Assembly: GCF_036017065.1 (NCBI RefSeq)
Contig: NZ_JAYXHR010000001.1
Span: 1,302,001 to 1,366,000, forward strand
Reading direction: 5' to 3'
From: Uliginosibacterium sp036017065
GTDB taxonomy: Bacteria; Pseudomonadota; Gammaproteobacteria; Burkholderiales; Rhodocyclaceae
DNA: 64,000 nt
Each line of letters starts with the position of its first letter. Position 1 is the first letter of the stretch. The notes below the pieces were generated by a model. That model made no database searches. It was not told the origin of the DNA and was given only the letters and a program-made list of their open reading frames with translations. The translations under genes were made by a program, and so were the position numbers. Of this stretch, positions 35,534-42,482 are shown one piece after another.

Positions 35534-35818
35534 TCAGCCTCTATAGAGCTGGCGTAAGAAGTGATCTCCTTCGTCGCTCTCCGCCAACAAGTGGTGACCT
35601 GACCAGTTGTCCCAACCCGACGATAACGAGAAATTCTCGGCCACGAAACTTTGGTGAATCATCTCTCCAGCACCGATCACCGGTTTGCCCGAGCGGGAGA
35701 AGCCCTTCTCTTTCTCCAGGAGTTCAACAACCGACTGCCAGTAGCTATCTGGCAGGCCGCCACACTCCAAAGACAGATGGCCATTGGCAGCTTCAAATAG
35801 CGCGAGTTCCGTTGTCAT
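35534..35818 (-). CDS. Integron cassette gene, unknown function
   Basis: 94 aa, cytosolic, acidic, beginning MTTELALFEAANGHLSLECG. Motif-like segments 'GAGEMIHQSFVAENFSLSSG' and 'WDNWSGHHLL' suggest a small alpha/beta protein, but I recognise no family. It is the last cassette of array 2, starting 34 bp after the preceding attC core. The base composition is lower in GC than the chromosome around it. Confidence 0.55.
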   Translation of the reverse strand: MTTELALFEAANGHLSLECGGLPDSYWQSVVELLEKEKGFSRSGKPVIGAGEMIHQSFVAENFSLSSGWDNWSGHHLLAESDEGDHFLRQLYRG

Positions 35819-35852
35819 TGCTGAGAGCCGCAGATACTCATTTATCGGTGAC

Positions 35853-35924
35853 CTCTAACGTTTGACATGAGAGGCGCTTGGAGGCCGTAGGCCGGAAAGC
35901 GTCCTCTCGATGGAAGGGTTGGGC
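35853..35924 (-). other. attC recombination site
   Basis: 72 bp. On the minus strand the outer boxes are GCCCAAC and GTTAGAG. The arms GAGAGG-CGCTT and AAGCG-T-CCTCTC pair fully apart from one extra T, an extrahelical base. It lies 12 bp after the stop of the SMI1/KNR4 cassette gene. Confidence 0.8.
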
Positions 35925-35936
35925 GTCAACCTGCAG

Positions 35937-36440
35937 TCATTCATCGGGGTAGCTATCCCCGCATCCATCGAACCACTTGCCATCTGCATAACTCACAGGG
36001 GCGATTGGATAACAAACAACAAGGCCCTCGATGAACTTGAGAAATGACAGGTCTAGCCGTTCTACTGATCGACCGGTGTCAATGCGCACGACGCGCCAAC
36101 TATCCCCGCTGTCAAAGCCAAACCCTTGGCCAATGCTGTCACAGGCGAACAACCACACTATTCCTTTTGCAGCCGGGCTATCGGCGTCAATTTCATAAAT
36201 CAGAGTGTCTTTGAAATACTCTTCAGACGCATTTTCTAATGTGGGAAGGAAGTAGTACGGCGCAAAACCATCTTCATCTAGCCATTCGCCGTGGCCAACC
36301 TCTTTGAGGTATTGAACGTACTCGAAGGGGGCTTCAATGTGCGTCTCATTCAAGTTAGCAGTTTCAGATTCTGAGAACCGCTTCAGGCTACTAAAGTCCG
36401 GCACCCCATTCTTTGTTAGTCCTTTTAGATGCTCATACAT
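35937..36440 (-). CDS. SMI1/KNR4-family protein in an integron cassette
   Basis: 167 aa from ATG 36440. Longer upstream frames merely translate the attC, so they are rejected. 'FEYVQYLKEVGHGEW' and the C-terminal 'LFACDSIGQGFGFDSGDSWR' with 'VVRID' are typical of SMI1/KNR4 (SUKH) proteins. Bacterial members are usually immunity proteins against polymorphic or contact-dependent toxins. No cognate toxin is encoded nearby, so this may be an orphan immunity cassette. Second cassette of array 2. Confidence 0.75.
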   Translation of the reverse strand: MYEHLKGLTKNGVPDFSSLKRFSESETANLNETHIEAPFEYVQYLKEVGHGEWLDEDGFAPYYFLPTLENASEEYFKDTLIYEIDADSPAAKGIVWLFACDSIGQGFGFDSGDSWRVVRIDTGRSVERLDLSFLKFIEGLVVCYPIAPVSYADGKWFDGCGDSYPDE

Positions 36441-36457
36441 GACTTCATTCTTGTGAC

Positions 36458-36548
36458 CCTCAACGTGGAAGTGAGGGGCAGCCGGAGCGAAGCGTAGGGA
36501 ACCACGAGCGCAGCTTGTGGCCATCCCCGCTCGACTGCCGGGTTAGGT
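36458..36548 (-). other. attC recombination site
   Basis: 91 bp. On the minus strand it starts ACCTAAC and ends GTTGAGG. The inner arms (GAGCGGGG / CCCCTC) pair with unpaired bases between them. The stop codon TAA of the Cap15-like gene lies inside the first box. The site therefore closes a cassette that contains both the Cap15-like and the DisA_N-like genes. Confidence 0.8.
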
Positions 36549-37139
36549 AAAAGCCCGAGTGAGTTCATAATGGCCTACTGTTTTCCGACTAGTGAAGTAA
36601 TTCCCTTGAAGTAGTTCGCCGCCTTCAAGGCTAAGTTTTAGAATAGCTGCACCTTTATATGGCGCCTGAGGAACGGAGCCTGACTTATGTTTCGGCGTGG
36701 TGAGAAATACATAATAAAGTACGCCGCGACCTGTTTCGGGATCTCTTTTTGGCTTTGCCAACAATGTTTCCGAATCGGAATCTTCAGCATCTACATCCAT
36801 TCCAATCTTCAGAAAATCCTGTTTTAGGATCGCCTTTGCGTAAGACGTTCCGCTTTTGCCTTCCCACTCCCAATGAATCACCATCGTCCAAGTGCCGTTT
36901 AGATTTGGAAATAGCCATTTGTTCAGCGCAGGGAACTTCTCCCAAAGCCATTGCCATCCAAAATGGAACAATCCAAGCAAAAGAAGATGCAGTGCCGCTG
37001 AGCCACCGCTTGCGATTGATATGGCAGTTGAAAATCCAGTTTGATTATCGTAAACGGCCCATAAAATCAGCCCGGTAACGACAGAGTAAGCAACGGCGAC
37101 AAGAGTGATAATTCGCCCAATAGGCAGAAGGCCGATCAT
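36543..37139 (-). CDS. Cap15-like two-TM beta-barrel effector
   Basis: 198 aa. Two N-terminal membrane helices (residues ~6-28 and ~40-62), then 'FPNLNGTWTMVI' (~78) starting a strand-rich domain and ending in 'GNYFTSRKTVGHYEL'. This order and both motifs match Cap15 (S-2TM-beta), a CBASS effector whose beta-barrel binds a cyclic dinucleotide and whose helices then assemble to damage the inner membrane. Here no CD-NTase is present. Instead the gene overlaps a DisA_N-like gene by 4 bp (ATGA). The stop codon lies in the attC box. Family match by eye, not by search. Confidence 0.75.
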   Translation of the reverse strand: MIGLLPIGRIITLVAVAYSVVTGLILWAVYDNQTGFSTAISIASGGSAALHLLLLGLFHFGWQWLWEKFPALNKWLFPNLNGTWTMVIHWEWEGKSGTSYAKAILKQDFLKIGMDVDAEDSDSETLLAKPKRDPETGRGVLYYVFLTTPKHKSGSVPQAPYKGAAILKLSLEGGELLQGNYFTSRKTVGHYELTRAFT

Positions 37140-37570
37140 TTTAGCGTCTCAAAGTGGGTTTCGTGTCCATCCTCGAATATGGATAGACCGTGCCCTTCAC
37201 TAACTATGCCGATCATTAAAACTCCAGGAATAGTTGATCCAAAAATGCCTGCAACAAAACGTCCTCCAATAGGTCGGTTTCTATCTAAATGGACGTCTCG
37301 AGCAATAGGCGGTGAGAAGTATTGAGCAACATGAGTGATCAAGCCCGCTTCATTAAGTATGTGAAATCCGTCGTGGTATTTGCTTTTAGTACTCGATAAA
37401 TGTGACAGGACTTCGGCGGTTGTGCCTGAGATGCTTGGCAAATCTCCTCGCAGATTTATGATCGGCAAGTAGATTGGTGTGTCACATACAATAATTCCGA
37501 TGCCAGAAAAATCCGTATCGGACTTCAGCCATATCTCGTGAAGCAGGTTTCTAAACTCAAGCCTAGTCAT
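37136..37570 (-). CDS. DisA_N (DAC-fold) domain protein, probable nucleotide enzyme or sensor
   Basis: 144 aa, essentially one domain without a membrane segment. The C-terminal ~85 residues align in order with the diadenylate cyclase core: 'KYHDGFHILNEAG' at the LHDGA site, 'GGRFVAGIFG' at the GTRHRAA site and 'VLMIGIVSEGHGLSIF' at the VSEETG site. The HDG and one Arg remain, but Ala of DGA is Phe and RHR is RFV. It may therefore be an altered synthase or, like the DACNV/DACNG-type domains, a ligand sensor. It starts 19 bp after the attI-like core, is the first gene of array 2, and is coupled to the Cap15-like gene. Confidence 0.7.
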   Translation of the reverse strand: MTRLEFRNLLHEIWLKSDTDFSGIGIIVCDTPIYLPIINLRGDLPSISGTTAEVLSHLSSTKSKYHDGFHILNEAGLITHVAQYFSPPIARDVHLDRNRPIGGRFVAGIFGSTIPGVLMIGIVSEGHGLSIFEDGHETHFETLK

Positions 37571-37588
37571 AGCAGAATGAAGTGACGT

Positions 37589-37625
37589 ACCTAACTTGTT
37601 TTAGGGAGCAGCTTTGCTGCCTAAC
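37589..37625 (-). other. attI-like site heading array 2
   Basis: Minus strand: GTTAGGCAGCAAAGCTGCTC then CCTAAAACAAGTTAGGT. The segment CCCTAAAACAA-GTTAG and the upstream GTTAnGCAGCA closely resemble attI1 of class 1 integrons (from memory). It carries two GTTRRRY boxes and is followed directly by the first cassette gene. No intI gene lies on either side in the window. The array promoter, if retained, should be in 37626-37800. Confidence 0.65.
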
Positions 37626-38194
37626 ATGGCGCCGGCCAGCATCCGGAAAGGCTTGTCACACAAGGTTTTCTGCCTAGGCGACCCTCTGTTCAATACCCAT
37701 TAACAGAATCGACAAAAACTTCACTTCGCAGACAAGGCCGCAGCATACCGTCTGCATGCTTCACACGGCGCTATCCATGAAGGCAAAGCGCGGCAATCCG
37801 GCACGAATCCCACTCCCCCTCTGCAGCCGCCGAGCAGCACAGCCGTGACGAGGGATCGCGCGGAGCGCGACGGCGACGATGTCTGAGCGCGCAGCGCGAG
37901 TTCCGCAGCCGCTCGTCATGGCGAGCAGCACAGGGAACCACGCGAAGCGCGGCGGCGGAAGCGGGGCGCGCTTTTGGGTTACCTTTTGCCGCGCAGCAAA
38001 AGGTAACTCGCCCGCCGGGGCGAACTCCCGGCCAAGCGCAACGCGCAAGCACCGCAATTACGGCGGGAGCCAGTTCCGCCGGGTCAACCTAGTATCGCGC
38101 GCAGCATAAGCTACGACGCAATCCTGCTTTAGCGACAACGGCGTCCATGCCAGACTGACACCCCACCGCCCGCAGTCCCGCCTCCCGCATCACC
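37626..38194. other. Non-coding region between attI-like site and LysR gene
   Basis: About 570 bp. The left ~170 bp are moderately AT-rich and hold no recognisable integrase remnant. The middle is the dispersed repeat copy 4. The last ~160 bp precede the LysR start and hold no gene. Confidence 0.5.
37799..38032 (-). repeat. Dispersed ~250-bp repeat, copy 4 (reverse)
   Basis: Inverted relative to copy 3, so the pair brackets array 2 as copies 1 and 2 bracket array 1. The hairpin is 37978-38007 (GTTACCTTTTGC / GCAAAAGGTAAC, loop CGCGCA), different in sequence from the other copies but perfectly paired. A third copy of the arm, CTTTTGGG, lies at 37971-37978. Confidence 0.85.
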
Positions 38195-39055
38195 ATGCTC
38201 CCCACCCTGGACCTCGAACTCCTGCGCAGCTTCGTCGCTGCGGCGGATGAAGGCAGCTTCACGTCTGCCGGGGAGCGCGTGGGGCTGACGCAGTCGGCGG
38301 TGACGCAGCAGATGCAGCGGCTGGAGGCGCAGGTGGGGGTGGCGTTGTTCCAGCGCGAAGGGCGGACCAAGCAGCTCACCGATCACGGGCGGCAGTTGCT
38401 GCGTTATGCGCGGGAGATGCTGAGCCTGAACGACGATGCGATGCGCTCGCTGTCGGACAGCGCGCTGGTGGGCTCGCTGCGCATCGGGGCGCCGCATGAC
38501 ATTGCGGACACCTTGCTGCCGCCGCTGCTGAGCCACATCGCGCGCTCGTCACCGAACCTGAAGCTGGAGATCAACGTCGCGCGCAGTCCGCACCTGATGG
38601 AGGCGCTGCATCGCGGCGAGCTGGACATGACGATCTCCACGCGCGAGGACCCGCGGCTGCACGGCATCGTGCTGCGCACCCTGCCGACGCTGTGGATCTG
38701 CGCGTCGCAGTTCGTGCATGTGCCGCAGCAGCCGCTGCCGCTGGTGTTGATCGACGAGCCGAGCATCTTTCGCCGGCTGGCGCTGGAGGCGCTGGATGCG
38801 CAGCGCGTGCCCTGGCGGCTGGCCTACAGTTCGTCCAGTCTGATCGGCATCAAGGCGGCGATCCGCGCCGGGTTGGGTGTCACGGCGCGCACGCTGGAGA
38901 TGCTGACGCCGGACCTGCGCACCCTGGGGCCGAACGAGGGCCTGCCGCCCTTGCCGGACGTGACCTATTACCTGTGGATCCGCAAGAGCACGGTGAACCC
39001 GCTGGTGCGCCAGGCCTTCGACCTGATCGCCAGCCGGCTGGTCGCCAACGGCTGA
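38195..39055 (+). CDS. LysR-family transcriptional regulator
   Basis: 286 aa. The N-terminal helix-turn-helix is 'SFTSAGERVGLTQSAVTQQM' (residues ~20-39), then a linker helix and a type 2 periplasmic-binding-like effector domain ('IGAPHDIADTLLPPLLSHIA'). It lies upstream of, and in the same direction as, the tctBAC operon, which begins 353 bp later. The gap contains a long inverted repeat and the shared box, both candidate binding sites. The effector is unknown. Confidence 0.88.
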   Translation: MLPTLDLELLRSFVAAADEGSFTSAGERVGLTQSAVTQQMQRLEAQVGVALFQREGRTKQLTDHGRQLLRYAREMLSLNDDAMRSLSDSALVGSLRIGAPHDIADTLLPPLLSHIARSSPNLKLEINVARSPHLMEALHRGELDMTISTREDPRLHGIVLRTLPTLWICASQFVHVPQQPLPLVLIDEPSIFRRLALEALDAQRVPWRLAYSSSSLIGIKAAIRAGLGVTARTLEMLTPDLRTLGPNEGLPPLPDVTYYLWIRKSTVNPLVRQAFDLIASRLVANG

Positions 39056-39076
39056 GCATTCGCACCGCTTTCCGGT

Positions 39077-39128
39077 CGTCAGGAATGGCGGCGACCGATT
39101 AGCGATTGCAAACAATCCATTCCTGACG
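39077..39128. promoter_or_regulatory. 12-bp inverted repeat with inner LysR-like dyad
   Basis: CGTCAGGAATGG (39077-39088) and CCATTCCTGACG (39117-39128) are perfect complements 28 bp apart. Between them is ATTG-N4-CAAT. It begins 21 bp after the LysR stop codon. It could be an operator or an unusual hairpin. Confidence 0.4.
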
Positions 39129-39250
39129 CTAATGCATTGCCCCTCGACCGCAGGCAAGGGCGTCGTGACCCGGATCGTGCAAAGCCCTTACTGGCGGCGC
39201 ATTGCGGCGACAGCACCTTCTCCACACTTCGCCAACCCCGGCTTCATCGC

Positions 39251-39263
39251 ATAAGCAAATCAG
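39251..39263 (+). promoter_or_regulatory. Candidate sulfur-regulon box before tctB
   Basis: ATAAGCAAATCAG, 145 bp before the tctB start. It is used here as the reference form of a box found before five transcription units. Compare ATAAGCAATTCAG (reverse strand) before tauA. Confidence 0.5.
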
Positions 39264-39407
39264 TTATCCGACGTTCGTCACAGCAGGTCAGCCTCATAGA
39301 GTCCTGACAGAGCGATGCGACGCGTGGATGCCATGTGCATCCACCCGCCCGCATCGCAGCGTCGCCCGGCAGAACGGGCGCGTGTTCCGGTCAAAGGTCT
39401 GCTGTCC

Positions 39408-39920
39408 ATGTCGTCGCTCTCTTCGCTTCTCTCCAACCGGTTTTTCTCGAACGGTGTCTCCAGCGCTCTCCGCCAGAAGGATTTCCTCGCGGGTCTGCTG
39501 TTCCTGCTGATCGGCATCGTCGTCACCGTGCAGGGCGCGGAACTGGCGCAGGGCTCCGCGCAGCGCATGGGGCCGGGTTACCTGCCCTTGCGCCTGGGGC
39601 TGCTGCTCGGCGCGCTGGGCTTCGTCATCGCATTGCGCGGACTGCGCGGCGCTGACGATCCGCTGCCGGCCTTCGCGCCGCTGCCCATCGTGGCCGGCAC
39701 CGTCGGCCTGCTGGGCTTCGGCTTCGCCATCGAGACGACGGGGCTGGTGCCGGCGTCCGCACTGCTGATCGTCGCGGCGCGCGTGGCGAGCTGGAAGGGT
39801 GCGCGCTTCGAGTTGCCGCTGCTGGTGCTTGCGCTGTCGGCCATCGTGGTGCTGGTCTTCCGCTACGGGCTGGGCCTGCCGGTGGACCTGTGGCCTGATC
39901 TGTCGGGCTGGGGAGGCTGA
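39408..39920 (+). CDS. tctB: TctB-family small permease subunit
   Basis: 170 aa with four hydrophobic segments (~28-50, 65-82, 92-115 and 130-155). The segment 'QRMGPGYLPLRLGLLLGALG' is typical of TctB, the small membrane subunit of tripartite tricarboxylate transporters. tctA follows after 2 bp. Substrates of this class include citrate and other carboxylates; here a sulfonated or aromatic acid is possible. Confidence 0.85.
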   Translation: MSSLSSLLSNRFFSNGVSSALRQKDFLAGLLFLLIGIVVTVQGAELAQGSAQRMGPGYLPLRLGLLLGALGFVIALRGLRGADDPLPAFAPLPIVAGTVGLLGFGFAIETTGLVPASALLIVAARVASWKGARFELPLLVLALSAIVVLVFRYGLGLPVDLWPDLSGWGG

Positions 39921-39922
39921 GC

Positions 39923-41422
39923 ATGGAGCTGCTGCACAACCTCGCGCTCGGCATGTCGGTGGTGATGACGGTCGATAACCTGATGTACTGCTTCTTCGGT
40001 GCGCTGCTGGGCACGGTGGTGGGCGTGCTGCCCGGCGTCGGGCCGGTGGTCACCATCGCGCTGCTGTTGCCGATGACATTCGGCCTGCCGGCAGTCACCG
40101 CCATCATCATGCTGGCGGGCATCTACTACGGCGCGCAGTACGGCGGCTCGACGACCGCCATCCTCATGAAGCTGCCCGGCGAACCCTCGTCGGTGGTGAC
40201 GGCCATCGACGGCCATGCGATGGCGCAGAAGGGTCAGGCCGGCGTGGCGCTGGGCATCGCGGCCATCGGCTCCTTCATCGCCGGTTCCATCGCCGCGCTG
40301 TTCATGGCGCTGTTCTCGCCGGCGCTGGCCAGCCTCGCGCTGGAGTTCGGCCCGGCGGACAACTTCGCGCTGATGGCTTTCGGCCTCATCGGTGCGGTGG
40401 TGCTGGCACGCGGCGATCCGTTGAAGGCCATCGCGATGGTGCTGACCGGCCTGGTGTTCGGCCTGGTCGGCACCGACGTGTCTTCCAACCAGCCGCGCCT
40501 GAGCTTCGGCTTCAGCTCGCTGGCCGACGGCATCAGCTTCGTGGTGATCTCGATGGGCCTGGTCGGCGTGTCGGAGATCATCGCCAACCTGGAGCGGCCG
40601 GAAGGCGAGCGCAGCATCCAGCACCGCATCGGCCGCGTGTGGCCGGACCGTGCGGCCTTCGCCGCGTCCTGGCGCGCGATCCTGCGCGGCACCGGCATCG
40701 GTTCGCTGCTGGGCGTGCTGCCCGGTGCGGGTGCAGCGCTGGCGGCCTTCACCGCCTACTCCACCGAGAAGAAGCTGGCGAAGGACCCGTCGCGCTTCGG
40801 CCAGGGTGCCATCGAAGGCGTGGCCGCGCCGGAGTCCGCCAACAACGCGGCGGCGCAGACTGCGCTGGTGCCGCTGCTGACGCTGGGCCTGCCCTCGGGC
40901 GCGTCCACCGCATTGCTGCTCGGCGCGCTGACTATCCAGGGCATCGTGCCCGGCCCGCAGATCATGGACGACATGCCAGACCTGTTCTGGGGCGTCATCG
41001 CCAGCATGTGGATCGGCAACATCATGCTGGTGGTGCTCAACCTGCCGCTGATCGGGCTGTGGGTACGCATGATGCGCATCCCCTACCGCCTGCTCTACCC
41101 GGCCATCCTGCTGTTCTGCGCGATCGGCGTGTTCAGCCTGTCCAGCAATCCGGCAGACGTGTTCCTCACCGCGATCTTCGGCCTGCTCGGCTACGTCTTC
41201 ATCAAGCTGGACTGCGACCCGGCGCCGCTGTTGCTGGGCTTCATCCTCGGCCCGCTGATGGAGGAGGACTTCCGTCGCGCGCTGATCATCACCCAGGGCG
41301 ATTTCGGCGTCTTCGTGTCGCGACCGATCAGCGCGACGCTGCTGGCGGCGGCGCTCGTCCTGCTCATCACCCTGCTCGTGCCGGCGATCCGTCGCGGCCG
41401 CGAGGTGGCTTTCCAGGAGTGA
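39923..41422 (+). CDS. tctA: TctA-family large permease subunit
   Basis: 499 aa, the family norm, with about 11 hydrophobic helices. Glycine-rich signature 'GVLPGVGPVVTIALLLP' near residue 33 and its inverted-repeat counterpart 'GVLPGAGAALAAFTAY' near residue 264 identify TctA, the channel of tripartite tricarboxylate transporters. Located between tctB and tctC. Confidence 0.92.
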   Translation: MELLHNLALGMSVVMTVDNLMYCFFGALLGTVVGVLPGVGPVVTIALLLPMTFGLPAVTAIIMLAGIYYGAQYGGSTTAILMKLPGEPSSVVTAIDGHAMAQKGQAGVALGIAAIGSFIAGSIAALFMALFSPALASLALEFGPADNFALMAFGLIGAVVLARGDPLKAIAMVLTGLVFGLVGTDVSSNQPRLSFGFSSLADGISFVVISMGLVGVSEIIANLERPEGERSIQHRIGRVWPDRAAFAASWRAILRGTGIGSLLGVLPGAGAALAAFTAYSTEKKLAKDPSRFGQGAIEGVAAPESANNAAAQTALVPLLTLGLPSGASTALLLGALTIQGIVPGPQIMDDMPDLFWGVIASMWIGNIMLVVLNLPLIGLWVRMMRIPYRLLYPAILLFCAIGVFSLSSNPADVFLTAIFGLLGYVFIKLDCDPAPLLLGFILGPLMEEDFRRALIITQGDFGVFVSRPISATLLAAALVLLITLLVPAIRRGREVAFQE

Positions 41423-41498
41423 GCGCCGCTCGCTTCCTTTCTCTGAACCCCGAGTACCGAACCCCGTACCCGAACGTCATCCCACAAGGAGCTTCAAC

Positions 41499-42473
41499 AT
41501 GAAACGCAATACCCTGCGCATCCTGGCCGGCGCTGTCATCGCTGCCGTCGGCCTCAACGCCCACACCGCCTTCGCCGCCGACTACCCCGAGAAGCCGGTG
41601 CGCCTGATCGTCCCCACCGCCGCCGGCGGCAGCCTGGACACCATCGCGCGCCTGCTGGGCCAGCGCCTCGAAGCCACGCTGGGCAAGCCCTTCGTGGTGG
41701 AGAACCGCGCGGGAGCCAACGGCAACACCGCTTTCGAATTCGTCGCCAAGGCCAAGCCGGACGGCTACACCCTGCTGGTCGCGTCCGACGCGCTGGCCAT
41801 CAACCCCAGCCTGTACCAGAACGTGAACTACGACCCGGTGAAGAGCTACGCGCCGGTCGCGCTGGTGACCACCGCCGCGCAGGTGCTGGTGGTGAATCCC
41901 GCGTTGGGCGTGAAGGACCTGAAGGGCTTCACGGCCGTCGCCAAACAGAAAGGCAAGGGGCTGAGCATCGGCTCGCCGGGCAGCGGTAGCGCCGGCCACC
42001 TGTCGGCCGTGCTGTACCAGGCCGAGACCAAGACCGAATGGACCCACGTCGCCTTCAAGGGCGGCGGCCCGGCCGTCACCAACGTGGTGGGTGGTCACAT
42101 CGACGGTCTGTTCGTAACGCTGGCGCCGGCCGTGCCGCAGATCAAGGCCGGCAAGCTGGTGGCGCTGGCCGTCACCACGCCCAAGCGCGCCGTCGCACTG
42201 CCGGACGTGCCCGCCGTGGGCGAGAGCCTGCCCGGCTTCGACGTGACCAACTGGCAGGGCGTGTTCGCCCCGGCCGGCACACCGGCTGCGGTGGTGAACA
42301 AGCTGAACGCGACGATCCAGAAGATCGTGGCCGAACCGGAAATCCAGGCCAAGCTGGTGGACCTCGGCTTCGAAACCGCGGCTGGCGCACCGGCCGAGCT
42401 GGGTAAGCAGGTGCAGGAGAATTTCGCCAAGTGGGCGAAGATCATCCCGCAGGCCAACATCACCGTTGACTGA
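41499..42473 (+). CDS. tctC: TctC/Bug-family periplasmic binding protein
   Basis: 324 aa with signal peptide ending 'AHTAFAAD'. The motif 'YPEKPVRLIVPTAAGGSLDT' and 'VVENRAGANGNTAFEFVAKA' are Bug-family hallmarks; these loops bind carboxylate ligands through water. AAGGAG precedes the ATG at 41499. It delivers its ligand to TctAB. An SDR gene follows after 9 bp. Confidence 0.92.
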   Translation: MKRNTLRILAGAVIAAVGLNAHTAFAADYPEKPVRLIVPTAAGGSLDTIARLLGQRLEATLGKPFVVENRAGANGNTAFEFVAKAKPDGYTLLVASDALAINPSLYQNVNYDPVKSYAPVALVTTAAQVLVVNPALGVKDLKGFTAVAKQKGKGLSIGSPGSGSAGHLSAVLYQAETKTEWTHVAFKGGGPAVTNVVGGHIDGLFVTLAPAVPQIKAGKLVALAVTTPKRAVALPDVPAVGESLPGFDVTNWQGVFAPAGTPAAVVNKLNATIQKIVAEPEIQAKLVDLGFETAAGAPAELGKQVQENFAKWAKIIPQANITVD

Positions 42474-42482
42474 GCACCGGGC

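Larger units (their letters stand above)
39056..39407. other. Regulatory region of the tct operon
   Basis: 352 bp without a gene. It holds a 12-bp inverted repeat (39077-39128), an inner dyad ATTG-CAAA-CAAT (39105-39116) and the shared box at 39251-39263. Confidence 0.55.

Noticed and set aside
36441..36524. N-terminal extension of the SMI1/KNR4 gene
   Set aside because: These 28 codons translate the attC site; the family similarity begins at ATG 36440.
37136..37570. Calling the DisA_N-like gene a diadenylate cyclase
   Set aside because: Two of the three RHR residues and the Ala of DGA are changed, so catalytic activity should not be assumed.
37626..37798. An integrase gene or remnant beside the attI-like site
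   Set aside because: No frame or tyrosine-recombinase motif could be read on either strand.
7605..38032. The four repeat copies as a CRISPR array or insertion sequence
   Set aside because: Only four distant copies, no regular spacers, no transposase frame and no clear target-site duplication.
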